A stretch of 51,667 nucleotides of DNA. It comes from an uncultured Clostridia bacterium (lineage in GTDB: Bacteria; Bacillota; Clostridia; Lachnospirales; Anaerotignaceae). This document shows, piece after piece, positions 8,586 through 16,219 of this stretch (the first letter of the stretch is position 1; each line of letters opens with the position of its first letter). The translations under genes were made by a program, and so were the position numbers. The stretch lies in NCBI GenBank assembly GCA_910587195.1, contig CAJUKL010000007.1:1-51667 (forward strand), read 5' to 3'. Under the pieces are notes generated by a model. That model saw only the letters and a list, made by a program, of their open reading frames with translations. It did no database searches and was not told the origin of the DNA.

Positions 8586-8614
8586 TTGTAATATTTTGAG
8601 AGCTATGATATAAT
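8586..8614 (+). promoter_or_regulatory. Promoter of the rpsB operon
   Basis: TTGTAA (8586-8591), 17-nt spacer, perfect TATAAT (8609-8614). Transcription would start near 8621, leaving a 5' leader of about 110 nt before rpsB. Confidence 0.75.
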
Positions 8615-8620
8615 GCACAA

Positions 8621-8728
8621 GGTAAAAATATAACACACCTATTTCCATGTATAAAACTGGTGCTTTTGGTAATAAAAAGTCGTTTTGTATAATAGGAAAT
8701 GGGGCGGACTAACCATAGGAGGTAAAAC
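8621..8728 (+). promoter_or_regulatory. Structured 5' leader of rpsB
   Basis: Within the leader, CCTATTTCC (8638-8646) can pair with GGAAATGGG (8695-8703), closing a domain of about 66 nt that ends just before GGCGGACTAACC and the GGAGG Shine-Dalgarno. A long-range stem closing next to the ribosome-binding site is the usual geometry of r-protein leaders, where S2 represses its own mRNA. I cannot match it to a named family by eye. Confidence 0.4.
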
Positions 8729-8730
8729 AA

Positions 8731-9459
8731 ATGAGCGTAATTTCTATGAAACAATTATTAGAGGCAGGGGTACATTTTGGACATCAAACCAGAAGATGGA
8801 ACCCTAAAATGGCAGAATATATTTTTGCAGAAAGAAATGGTATTTATATCATTGACCTACAAAAAACAGTAAAAAAAGTGGATGAGGCGTATACCGCAGT
8901 AAGCGATATTATTAGAGATGGTGGAGAAATTCTTTTTGTTGGTACTAAAAAACAAGCACAAGATTCCATCAAGGAAGAAGCAGAAAGATGTGGTATGTAC
9001 TACGTTAATCAAAGATGGTTGGGTGGTATGCTTACAAACTTTAATACCATTAAAACAAGAATTGCTAGATTAAAAGAATTGGAAGAATTGCAAGAAAATG
9101 GTACTTTTGATGTGTTGACTAAAAAAGAAGTAGCTGCATTACTTCATGAAAAAGAAAAATTAGAAAATAACTTAGGCGGCATCAAAGAAATGACAAGAGT
9201 GCCAGATGTGATGTTTATTGTTGACCCAAGAAAAGAAAGAATTGCAATTCAAGAAGCGCATACATTAGGTATTCCAATTGTTGCAATTGTAGATACAAAC
9301 TGTGACCCTGAAGAAGTTGATTTTGTAATTCCAGGAAATGATGATGCAATCAGAGCTGTAAAATTGATTGCTTCTAAAATAGCAGATGCTGTTATTGAAT
9401 CCAAACAAGGGGAAGAAATGGCTGGCGTAGAAACAGAAGAAATGGAAGAAGAAGAATAA
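8731..9459 (+). CDS. rpsB: 30S ribosomal protein S2
   Basis: A 242-residue S2 protein, normal length. It begins MSVISMKQLLEAGVHFGHQTR, with the strongly conserved HFGHQTRRWNPKM and WLGGMLTNF motifs and PDVMFIVDPRKE...IPIVAIVDTNCDPE near the middle. The C-terminus is a short acidic tail. It is the last protein to join the small subunit, and its gene is paired with tsf as in nearly all bacteria. It is separated from tsf by an attenuator hairpin at 9477, which would let S2 be made in excess of EF-Ts or allow separate control. Confidence 0.98.
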   Translation: MSVISMKQLLEAGVHFGHQTRRWNPKMAEYIFAERNGIYIIDLQKTVKKVDEAYTAVSDIIRDGGEILFVGTKKQAQDSIKEEAERCGMYYVNQRWLGGMLTNFNTIKTRIARLKELEELQENGTFDVLTKKEVAALLHEKEKLENNLGGIKEMTRVPDVMFIVDPRKERIAIQEAHTLGIPIVAIVDTNCDPEEVDFVIPGNDDAIRAVKLIASKIADAVIESKQGEEMAGVETEEMEEEE

Positions 9460-9476
9460 GAGAAAGGCGTATGCCC

Positions 9477-9512
9477 AAGCCTCAGCCTGCTTAATGGGTT
9501 GAGGCTTTTTTG
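9477..9512 (+). terminator. Attenuator between rpsB and tsf
   Basis: AAGCCTCAGCC / GGTTGAGGCTT stem with a short loop followed by six T, in the 81-bp gap between two genes normally co-transcribed. Partial termination here would set the ratio of S2 to EF-Ts; I see no separate strong promoter for tsf. Confidence 0.8.
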
Positions 9513-9540
9513 CAAAATAAATGATGGAGGTTTTAAAATC

Positions 9541-10473
9541 ATGGCAGTAGATATGAAAAAAGTAAAAGAATTAAGAGAAATGACAGGCGCAGGTATGATG
9601 GACTGCAAAAAGGCATTGGAAGAAACAAACAATGATATGGATAAAGCAGTAGAAGTTTTAAGAGAAAAAGGTCTTGCCGCTTCTGCAAAAAAAGCTGGTA
9701 GAATTGCAGCAGAAGGTATGGTTGAAATTTATTTGTCAGAAGATAATAAAGTAGGTGCGATTGTAGAAGTAAACTCTGAAACAGACTTTGTTGCAAAAAA
9801 TCAAAAATTCCGTGATTATGTTTCCGCAGTTGCAAAACAAGCAGCAAGTTCTGACGCAGCAGATATGGATGCGTTTTTTGCTGAAACATGGAAAGATGAC
9901 CCACAATTTACAGTAAAAGAAGAATTAAGCCAACAAGTAGCAGTGATTGGTGAAAACTTAAATATTAGACGTTTTGAAAGATATACAAAACAAGGTTCTG
10001 GTAAATTAGTTTCTTATTTGCATGGTGGCGGAAGAATTGGTGTTATGATTGAATTGGCTTGCGAAAAAGAAGCAGATGCTTTGGAAGAATTGGGTAAAAA
10101 CATTGCAATGCAAATTGCTGCTTTAAACCCTCAATTTATTGCAACAAAAGATGTGCCACAAGAATTTCTTGATAAAGAAACAGAAATTTTGACAGTACAG
10201 GCAAAAGAAGACCCTAAAAATGCTTCTAAACCTGACAAAATTATTGCAAAAATGATTGAAGGCAGATTGAAAAAAGAATTAAAAGAAATTTGTTTGGTAG
10301 AGCAGGCTTATGTAAAAGATGGTGATATGACAGTACAGCAATATATTGATTCTGTTGCAAAAGAAGTAGGCGCAGACATTACAGTTGCGCGTTATGTTCG
10401 TTTTGAAACAGGTGAAGGTCTTGCAAAAAAAGAGGAAGATTTTGCCGCTGAAGTAGCAAAACAAATGCAATAA
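9541..10473 (+). CDS. tsf: Translation elongation factor Ts
   Basis: A 310-residue EF-Ts, the guanine-nucleotide exchange factor for EF-Tu. The N-terminal UBA-like domain carries VKELREMTGAGMMDCKKAL, and the next signature, VEVNSETDFVAKNQKF, contains the TDFV contact loop for EF-Tu. Two dimerisation sub-domains follow. The ATG at 9541 is chosen (GATGGAGG upstream); the frame continues upstream only through the attenuator hairpin. The length is slightly longer than the roughly 280-residue E. coli protein, as usual for Clostridia. Confidence 0.97.
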   Translation: MAVDMKKVKELREMTGAGMMDCKKALEETNNDMDKAVEVLREKGLAASAKKAGRIAAEGMVEIYLSEDNKVGAIVEVNSETDFVAKNQKFRDYVSAVAKQAASSDAADMDAFFAETWKDDPQFTVKEELSQQVAVIGENLNIRRFERYTKQGSGKLVSYLHGGGRIGVMIELACEKEADALEELGKNIAMQIAALNPQFIATKDVPQEFLDKETEILTVQAKEDPKNASKPDKIIAKMIEGRLKKELKEICLVEQAYVKDGDMTVQQYIDSVAKEVGADITVARYVRFETGEGLAKKEEDFAAEVAKQMQ

Positions 10474-10479
10474 TTTTCT

Positions 10480-10650
10480 TTCTTGAAATAAGGCTACCAC
10501 AATCCCACTGGCTTTAGATGGTGGGTTAAGTAGCCAAAAGTTATAAAACATATAGGGATGGTGCAGCCCGAATTTACGCTTGTGGAGATAGTAGGTTACG
10601 AGGTCTAGGAAGCAGGAAGCCCATTAGCTTTAGATAATGGGCAGTTCAAA
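10480..10650 (+). mobile_element. Transposase-less IS200/IS605-like palindromic element
   Basis: Two subterminal hairpins with the same 8-nt loop GCTTTAGA lie 107 bp apart: hairpin 1 at 10492-10535 (outer stem GGCTAC/GTAGCC, inner stem CCCAC/GTGGG) and hairpin 2 at 10619-10642 (perfect stem GCCCATTA/TAATGGGC). The stretch from ACGCTTGTGGAGATAG through AGGTCTAGGAAGCAGGAAGC into hairpin 2 and a final CAGTTCA has the look of the right end of IS200/IS605 elements that carry TnpB, where the end is also the omega (guide) RNA. There is no tnpA or tnpB frame. I read it as a PATE/MITE-type derivative or an orphan guide RNA. Boundaries are approximate. Confidence 0.55.
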
Positions 10651-10814
10651 AAAGAAAGAAAACTTTAACTTTGTTTTATAAAACTAGAACATGGAATATA
10701 CCAATAATAAAAGGCAATCGAAAAATTTGTTTATAACTTTGGGAAAGTTCCATTTTTTTAGGGATGGAATATATCATTTATTTGCTTCAACGTATTCTAG
10801 GGAAGATGTTAAGG

Positions 10815-10849
10815 AAAGGGAACATTGCTTGTGCATGTTTCCTTTTTTT
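10815..10849 (+). terminator. Terminator between tsf and pyrH
   Basis: AAAGGGAACATTGC pairs with GCATGTTTCCTTT (one bulge, one G-T pair), then seven T. Together with the promoter-like sequence at 10869 it separates rpsB-tsf from pyrH onward. Confidence 0.8.
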
Positions 10850-10868
10850 GGGATATTTTGCGAGAATT

Positions 10869-10896
10869 TTGACAAAATATGAAAAAGATATAGCAT
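10869..10896 (+). promoter_or_regulatory. Possible promoter for pyrH and downstream genes
   Basis: A perfect TTGACA (10869-10874) with a weak TAGCAT at 16-nt spacing (10891-10896), 49 nt before pyrH. The -10 is poor, so this is tentative. Confidence 0.4.
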
Positions 10897-10945
10897 TTTA
10901 CATAGTTGTGTGGTACATTAGTAAAGAAAGGAGCTGTTGCAATCA

Positions 10946-11650
10946 ATGTATAAAAGAATCGTGTTAAAAATCAGTGGAGAAGCATTAGCAGGAGAACAAG
11001 AAGGAGTAACTTTTTTTCAGCCGGTTGTGGACGAGCTTGTTAGACAAGTAAAAACAGTTTTAAAAAATGGAACACAAGTGTGTCTTGTCATTGGTGGCGG
11101 AAATTTTTGGCGGGGAAGAAGTGCAACTTCTCAAATGGACAGAACAAAAGCAGACCAAATTGGTATGTTAGCAACGGTAATGAATGCGATTTATGTAGCG
11201 GACGCACTTCGCCAAACAGGAATCGCTGCTGTAGTACAAACGCCTTTTGTAGTTGGTACAATGACAGAACTTTTTTCAAAAGAAACAGCTTTATCCCATT
11301 TGGAAAAAGGAAAAGTTGTAATCTTTGCTGGTGGTTTAGGGCATCCGTTCTTTTCTACTGATACCATTACAGCTTTGCGAGGTGCAGAATTAGATGCAGA
11401 TGGTCTGTTTTTTGCAAAAAATGTAGATGGTGTTTATGATAGTGACCCTGCTGTCAATAAAAATGCGAAAAAAATTGATTGTATCAAATCAGAAGATATT
11501 GTGAAAAATAATTTAAAAGTGATTGATATGGCAGCAGCAAATCTTTGTTTTGAAAGAAAAATACCAGTTGTAATCTTTGGTTTAAATGAAAAGGATAGCA
11601 TTATCCGTGCAGTGAGCGGTGAAAAGATTGGTACCATCGTAACAGTGTAA
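10946..11650 (+). CDS. pyrH: UMP kinase
   Basis: A 234-residue hexameric bacterial UMP kinase (UMP + ATP to UDP), the entry to UTP and CTP. The amino-acid-kinase fold is clear: YKRIVLKISGEALAG at the start, VIGGGNFWRG, ATSQMDRTKADQIGMLATVMNA, and GADGLFFAKNVDGVYDSDP-type sequence near residue 155-170. I start at the ATG at 10946; the TTG at 10937 is only 3 nt from AAAGGAG (10927-10933). It is 27 bp before frr, the usual pair. Confidence 0.96.
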   Translation: MYKRIVLKISGEALAGEQEGVTFFQPVVDELVRQVKTVLKNGTQVCLVIGGGNFWRGRSATSQMDRTKADQIGMLATVMNAIYVADALRQTGIAAVVQTPFVVGTMTELFSKETALSHLEKGKVVIFAGGLGHPFFSTDTITALRGAELDADGLFFAKNVDGVYDSDPAVNKNAKKIDCIKSEDIVKNNLKVIDMAAANLCFERKIPVVIFGLNEKDSIIRAVSGEKIGTIVTV

Positions 11651-11677
11651 TGATAAAAAAGTAGGAGGAGTGATTTT

Positions 11678-12232
11678 ATGGCAACAGACACAACTGTTTA
11701 TGAAAGTAAGATGAAAAAAACAATAGCATCCTTAGAGGGGGAATATATTACCATTCGCGCAGGACGTGCAAACCCCCATGTTTTGGATAAAATTACAGTA
11801 GATTATTATGGAGCACCAACACCAATTAACCAGGTTGGAAATGTTACCATTCCAGAAGCAAGATTGATTCAGATTCAGCCTTGGGACGCTTCTATGTTAA
11901 AAGCAATTTCTAAAGCAATTTCTGCTTCCGATTTAGGCATTAATCCAAACAATGATGGCAAAGTCATTCGTCTTGTTTTTCCAGAACTCACAGAGGAACG
12001 TAGAAAAGATTTAACAAAAGATGTAAAAAAGAAAGCAGAAAGTGCAAAAGTAGCATTACGTAATATTCGTAGAGATGCGATTGATAACTTTAAAAAAATG
12101 GAAAAGAAAAAAGAAATTCCAGAAGATGAATTAAAAGATTTAGAGGAAAAAATTCAAAAAATGACAGATAAATATGTAGGAGAAATTGATGCAAAATGCG
12201 ATGCAAAATGTAAAGATATATTATCTGTGTAA
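11678..12232 (+). CDS. frr: Ribosome recycling factor
   Basis: A 184-residue RRF (family about 185), which with EF-G splits post-termination ribosomes. Conserved blocks include IRAGRANPHVLDKI (about 26-39), VDYYGAPTPINQVGNV, and VRLVFPELTEERRKDL-like sequence (IRLVFPELTEERRKDLTK). The long three-helix bundle carries the heptad-like KKKAESAKVALRNIRRDA region. AGGAGG precedes the ATG. It lies in the pyrH-frr-uppS-cdsA run. Confidence 0.97.
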   Translation: MATDTTVYESKMKKTIASLEGEYITIRAGRANPHVLDKITVDYYGAPTPINQVGNVTIPEARLIQIQPWDASMLKAISKAISASDLGINPNNDGKVIRLVFPELTEERRKDLTKDVKKKAESAKVALRNIRRDAIDNFKKMEKKKEIPEDELKDLEEKIQKMTDKYVGEIDAKCDAKCKDILSV

Positions 12233-12245
12233 AATAAATGTTATG

Positions 12246-12276
12246 AAGGACAGGAAGCAGTTGCCTTTCTGTCCTT
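12246..12276 (+). other. Intercistronic hairpin between frr and uppS
   Basis: AAGGACAG / CTGTCCTT stem with further pairing inside (AAGCA/TGCCTT), but no T-run after it, so probably a processing or stabilising mRNA structure or a weak pause site, not a full terminator. Confidence 0.5.
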
Positions 12277-12314
12277 ACTGCATATTTTCTAAAAAATTTT
12301 GAGGAGAAAAGATA

Positions 12315-13064
12315 ATGGTTCCTTTTTTTAATAATAACAAAGAACAGTTGCAGCTTGATAAAAATAACATACCAAAGCATATTGCAATTATTATGGATGG
12401 AAATGGAAGATGGGCTGCAAAAAGAGCCTTGCCAAAAAAAGCAGGACATAGAGCAGGCGCAAAAACATTGGAAAATATTTCACAAGCAGCGATTAATTTA
12501 GGGATAGAACATTTGACAGTATATGCTTTTTCGACCGAAAACTGGAAACGCTCAGAGGAAGAAGTCAAGGGCATTATGGATTTACTAAGAGAATATTTAA
12601 AAACTTATATTGACAGAGCAAAAAAAGATAATGTTCGTGTGCATATTATAGGGGACATTACTCGTTTAGATAAGGATATTCAACAACAAATTGTAGAGTT
12701 AGAAGGACTGACAAAAGATAAAACGGGCATGAACCTTCATATTGCCTTGAATTATGGTGGTAGAGATGAGCTTTTAAGGGCGATACGAAAAGTGAGTCAA
12801 GATGTAGTAAAAGGAAAATATAAAGCAGAGGAAATCGGCGAAAAAGAGCTAGAACAATATCTTGATACAAAAGAGATACCTGACCCAGAATTGCTGATTC
12901 GAACAAGTGGAGAAGAACGGATTAGCAATTTTTTGCTTTGGCAGATTGCTTATTCTGAACTAAGTTTTTCTGAAAAACTCTGGCCAGATTTCACAGAATA
13001 TGATTTGCAACAAGCAATTTACCAATACCAAAACAGAGAACGCCGCTTTGGAGGCAGAAAATAA
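12315..13064 (+). CDS. uppS: Undecaprenyl diphosphate synthase (cis-prenyltransferase)
   Basis: A 249-residue UPP synthase making the C55 lipid carrier for peptidoglycan. Signature blocks: HIAIIMDGNGRWA (about 21-33, with the catalytic Asp), HRAGAKTLENI, LTVYAFSTENWKR, NYGGRDELLRA, and PDPELLIRTSGEERISNFL with the substrate-binding RTSGE and RIS elements. Length is normal. It is followed 25 bp later by cdsA. Confidence 0.97.
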   Translation: MVPFFNNNKEQLQLDKNNIPKHIAIIMDGNGRWAAKRALPKKAGHRAGAKTLENISQAAINLGIEHLTVYAFSTENWKRSEEEVKGIMDLLREYLKTYIDRAKKDNVRVHIIGDITRLDKDIQQQIVELEGLTKDKTGMNLHIALNYGGRDELLRAIRKVSQDVVKGKYKAEEIGEKELEQYLDTKEIPDPELLIRTSGEERISNFLLWQIAYSELSFSEKLWPDFTEYDLQQAIYQYQNRERRFGGRK

Positions 13065-13089
13065 CAAGCTTTTAGAGGAGGTGAACAAT

Positions 13090-13908
13090 ATGGGGGTTAG
13101 AATTATTTCAAGTGTTGTGGGATTACCTGTGCTAATTTTTTTTGTAGGATATGGTGGAATACCCTTACAAACTGTCATATTGTTGGCGGGTTTGATTGGT
13201 ATGCATGAATTTTATCAAGCTTTTTCTTTAAAAAGTAAGGGCGTGCAATATATTAGCTATTTTTTTGCTGTTGTTTATATGATTTTTATAGATGATATTA
13301 TCAATATGCAAAATATGTTTAATGTATTTACTTCTTTGTATTTATTAATATTATTAATTTATACCGTTCTTTTTCACGAAAAAACAAATGCAGAAGAAGG
13401 AATGTTAGGATTTTTTGGCTTTTTTTATGTTGTTTTTCTTTTGTCACATGTGTTTTTAATTCGCTCTTATCCCTATGGTAATATGTTTGTATGGCTTGCT
13501 TTTATCTCTGCATGGGGCTGTGATACAGGTGCTTATTTTACGGGCGTTACCATTGGAAAACATAAACTCATTCCAACTTTAAGCCCCAAAAAAACAATAG
13601 AGGGGTCGATTGGTGGAATTATAACAGCAACCATTTTAGCACTGTTATATGGTTGGTTTATTGAAAAAAATTTTCCTTTAGAAGAAGTTAATGTATTTCT
13701 TCTTTGTGGTTTGACTGGTGTTTTTGGTTCTATCTTGTCACAAATTGGAGATTTAGCAGCATCTGCTATGAAAAGATATACAGGTATCAAGGATTTCGGA
13801 AAATTGATACCCGGACATGGTGGAATATTAGACAGATTTGACAGTGTACTTTTAACAGCACCTGTTGTATACTATATTATGATGTTTTTGATACAAGTTT
13901 CGAGGTGA
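13090..13908 (+). CDS. cdsA: Phosphatidate cytidylyltransferase (CDP-diglyceride synthase)
   Basis: A 272-residue multi-pass membrane enzyme making CDP-diacylglycerol from phosphatidate and CTP. Hydrophobic helices fill most of the first 200 residues. The C-terminal family signature SAMKRYTGIKDFGKLIPGHG followed by GILDRFDS holds the metal-binding acidic residues and is complete. Start is the ATG at 13090, preceded by GAGGAGGTGA; the same frame upstream overlaps uppS and is not real. dxr begins 6 bp after the stop. Confidence 0.95.
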   Translation: MGVRIISSVVGLPVLIFFVGYGGIPLQTVILLAGLIGMHEFYQAFSLKSKGVQYISYFFAVVYMIFIDDIINMQNMFNVFTSLYLLILLIYTVLFHEKTNAEEGMLGFFGFFYVVFLLSHVFLIRSYPYGNMFVWLAFISAWGCDTGAYFTGVTIGKHKLIPTLSPKKTIEGSIGGIITATILALLYGWFIEKNFPLEEVNVFLLCGLTGVFGSILSQIGDLAASAMKRYTGIKDFGKLIPGHGGILDRFDSVLLTAPVVYYIMMFLIQVSR

Positions 13909-13914
13909 TATTTT

Positions 13915-15054
13915 TTGAGAACCATAAGTATATTGGGGTCGACTGGCTCTATAGGAACGCAAACGCTAGATGTTGTAAAACATTTAGGAAATATTAAAGT
14001 TGCAGGTTTAACAGGCAATCAAAATGTAAAATTGATGGAAAAGCAATATTATCAATATCGTCCTTCTAAAATTGCAATGATGGATATTGGAAGGGCACTA
14101 CAATTAAGGGAAAGATTGGTTGCCGAACCAGTTACGGTACTTTGGGGAATGGAAGGTTTAATGGAAATTGCTTCTATGAAAGATGTTGATATGGTTGTGA
14201 CATCTGTAGTAGGAAATGTTGGAATTGAACCTACTTTTGAAGCAATCCGGCATGGAAAGGATATTGCATTAGCAAATAAAGAAACGCTTGTTTCTGCTGG
14301 ACAACTTGTTATGGACGAAATTAAAAATAAAAATGTAAATCTTTATCCAGTGGATAGCGAACATTCTGCTATTTTTCAGTGCTTGCAAGGCAATAAAGGA
14401 AATCCTGTTAGAAGGATTTTGCTAACAGCTTCTGGTGGCCCTTTTCGGGGAAAAACAAAGCAAGAATTACAAAATGTAACAGTAGAAGATGCTTTGAAAC
14501 ATCCAAATTGGAATATGGGTAAAAAAATAACAGTAGATTCTGCTACATTAATGAATAAAGGTTTAGAGTTAATGGAAGCAAAATGGTTATTTGATGTAGA
14601 TGTCAGTCAAATTGAGGTATTGATACATCCGCAAAGTATTATCCATTCTGCGGTAGAATATGAGGATAGTTCTATTATTGCACAAATGGGCGAGCCTGAT
14701 ATGAAAGTGCCAATTCAATATGCCCTTACTTATCCCAAAAGAGCAAAAAATGATTATGCAAAAATAGATTTTACACAAAGGAGTACCTTAACCTTTGAAA
14801 AACCAGATTTAGAAACCTTTTCTTGTTTATCTTTAGCTTATAAAGCATTAGAAATAGGTGGCACAATGCCAGCAGTATTAAATAGTGCGAATGAAGTAGC
14901 AGTAAGAAAATTTATGCAGAAAAAAATCGGTTTTTTAGACATTCCTTTATTGATAGAAAAAACAATGAATGCATATATTGTGAAAAAGAACTATACTTTA
15001 GAAGATTTACTTGCTGCAGATAGGTGGGCAAGAAATTTTGCAGAAGAAATATAG
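13915..15054 (+). CDS. dxr: 1-deoxy-D-xylulose 5-phosphate reductoisomerase
   Basis: A 379-residue DXR, the second step of the MEP isoprenoid pathway (DXP + NADPH to MEP). The N-terminal NADPH site is GSTGSIGTQTLDV (8-20). The catalytic region has PVDSEHSAIFQ, LTASGGPFRGKT, HPNWNMGKKITVDSATLMNK and GLELMEA, with the metal-binding D and E residues in place; HPQSIIHSAVEY follows. The start codon is TTG at 13915 with GAGGTGA 6 nt upstream. With rseP and ispG behind it, this is the standard clostridial cluster. Confidence 0.97.
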   Translation: MRTISILGSTGSIGTQTLDVVKHLGNIKVAGLTGNQNVKLMEKQYYQYRPSKIAMMDIGRALQLRERLVAEPVTVLWGMEGLMEIASMKDVDMVVTSVVGNVGIEPTFEAIRHGKDIALANKETLVSAGQLVMDEIKNKNVNLYPVDSEHSAIFQCLQGNKGNPVRRILLTASGGPFRGKTKQELQNVTVEDALKHPNWNMGKKITVDSATLMNKGLELMEAKWLFDVDVSQIEVLIHPQSIIHSAVEYEDSSIIAQMGEPDMKVPIQYALTYPKRAKNDYAKIDFTQRSTLTFEKPDLETFSCLSLAYKALEIGGTMPAVLNSANEVAVRKFMQKKIGFLDIPLLIEKTMNAYIVKKNYTLEDLLAADRWARNFAEEI

Positions 15055-15071
15055 AAAGGCAGGCGTCACAT

Positions 15072-16142
15072 ATGATTTCTATTATAATATCTATTATTGT
15101 ATTAAGTATAATTGTTATTATACATGAATTTGGACATTTTATTGTGGCAAAAAAAAGTGGTATTTTGGTAGAGGAATTTGCTGTAGGAATGGGGCCAATG
15201 ATTGCATCAAAACAGATTGGTGAAACAATCTATTCTTTGAGAGCCTTTCCAATTGGTGGATTCTGTCGTATGATGGGGGAAGATAGCACAGGAGAGATAG
15301 CAGAAAGAAGTTTTTCAGAAAAAAGTGTATGGGCAAGAATTGCAGTTGTTTTTGCAGGCCCATTTATGAATTTTATATTAGCTATGCTTTTAATTCTTTG
15401 TATTACCTTGACAACAGGTATTGTAAAGCCAGAAATTTCTGCACTTTCAGAAGGATACCCTGCAAAGGAAGCAGGTTTACAAGTAGGTGATGTCATTACA
15501 AAAATAAATCAAAAAGGTGTTTATATTTATGATGATTTTCAGTTGATAATGGCAGAAAATAAAGGAGAAGCTGTAGACTTAGAAATAAAGAGAAATGGTG
15601 AAAAATTTACAAAAATAATTCTGCCAAAACAAAATGAAACAGGAAGATATTTGTTAGGTTTTTCGCCTTTGGTCAAAACAGGAATGCTTTCTTCAGAAGA
15701 AACAACATATGCCAAAGCAAATTTGTGGGATACCATTTCCTATAGTTTTGATACTATGGTATTTTATATAAGATATACTGCAATGGGACTTGCAAAGGTA
15801 TTTACTTTCCAAGCAGGAAAGGAAGAAATTTCTGGGCCGATTGGTATTTTTCAGATTGTAGGAGATAGTTATAAAGAAGGAATAAAATATAGCATTGGGG
15901 TAGCGGTGCAAAATATATTATATATTGGTGCAGTATTGAGTGCAAATTTAGGGGTGTTAAATTTATTTCCGATTCCCGCAGTAGATGGAGGACGGCTGTT
16001 ATTTTTGGTGATAGAGGCAATCCGTAGAAAGCCGGTCAATCCTGAAATGGAGGGTAGAGTACATTTTGCTGGATTTGTTTTTCTGATGCTTTTTATGGTG
16101 TTTGTTATGTATAATGATATTACAAAAATTTTAATTGGATAA
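15072..16142 (+). CDS. rseP: Site-2 intramembrane metalloprotease RseP/RasP
   Basis: A 356-residue M50 protease. The first membrane helix ends in the zinc motif HEFGHFIVAKK (about residues 19-29), a PDZ domain lies at about 120-200 (EGYPAKEAGLQVGDVITKIN), and the third zinc ligand is in NLFPIPAVDGGRLL near residue 300. These enzymes cut anti-sigma factors and signal-peptide remnants inside the membrane. The ECF sigma/anti-sigma pair 1.6 kb downstream is a possible client, by inference only. The ATG at 15072 is used (AAGGCAGG upstream); the longer frame overlaps dxr. Confidence 0.94.
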   Translation: MISIIISIIVLSIIVIIHEFGHFIVAKKSGILVEEFAVGMGPMIASKQIGETIYSLRAFPIGGFCRMMGEDSTGEIAERSFSEKSVWARIAVVFAGPFMNFILAMLLILCITLTTGIVKPEISALSEGYPAKEAGLQVGDVITKINQKGVYIYDDFQLIMAENKGEAVDLEIKRNGEKFTKIILPKQNETGRYLLGFSPLVKTGMLSSEETTYAKANLWDTISYSFDTMVFYIRYTAMGLAKVFTFQAGKEEISGPIGIFQIVGDSYKEGIKYSIGVAVQNILYIGAVLSANLGVLNLFPIPAVDGGRLLFLVIEAIRRKPVNPEMEGRVHFAGFVFLMLFMVFVMYNDITKILIG

Positions 16143-16152
16143 GCTGAAAAAG

Positions 16153-16186
16153 ACACTTGCATATGATATAATGTAAGTGTTTTTTT
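16153..16186 (+). terminator. Terminator after rseP
   Basis: ACACTTGCAT / ATGTAAGTGT (one G-T pair) with an 8-nt loop and seven T. It ends the pyrH...rseP transcript or lowers read-through into ispG. Confidence 0.8.
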
Positions 16187-16219
16187 ATATTAATATAGGA
16201 TAGAAAAGGAGTTTTTTTA

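Noticed and set aside
9539..9904. Minus-strand frame of 121 codons opposite tsf
   Set aside because: A leucine/glutamine-rich reverse reading of a clearly real gene.
10691..10967. Two plus-strand frames of 63 and 67 codons between tsf and pyrH
   Set aside because: They cover the terminator at 10815 and the pyrH promoter region, have no ribosome-binding sites, and overlap each other.
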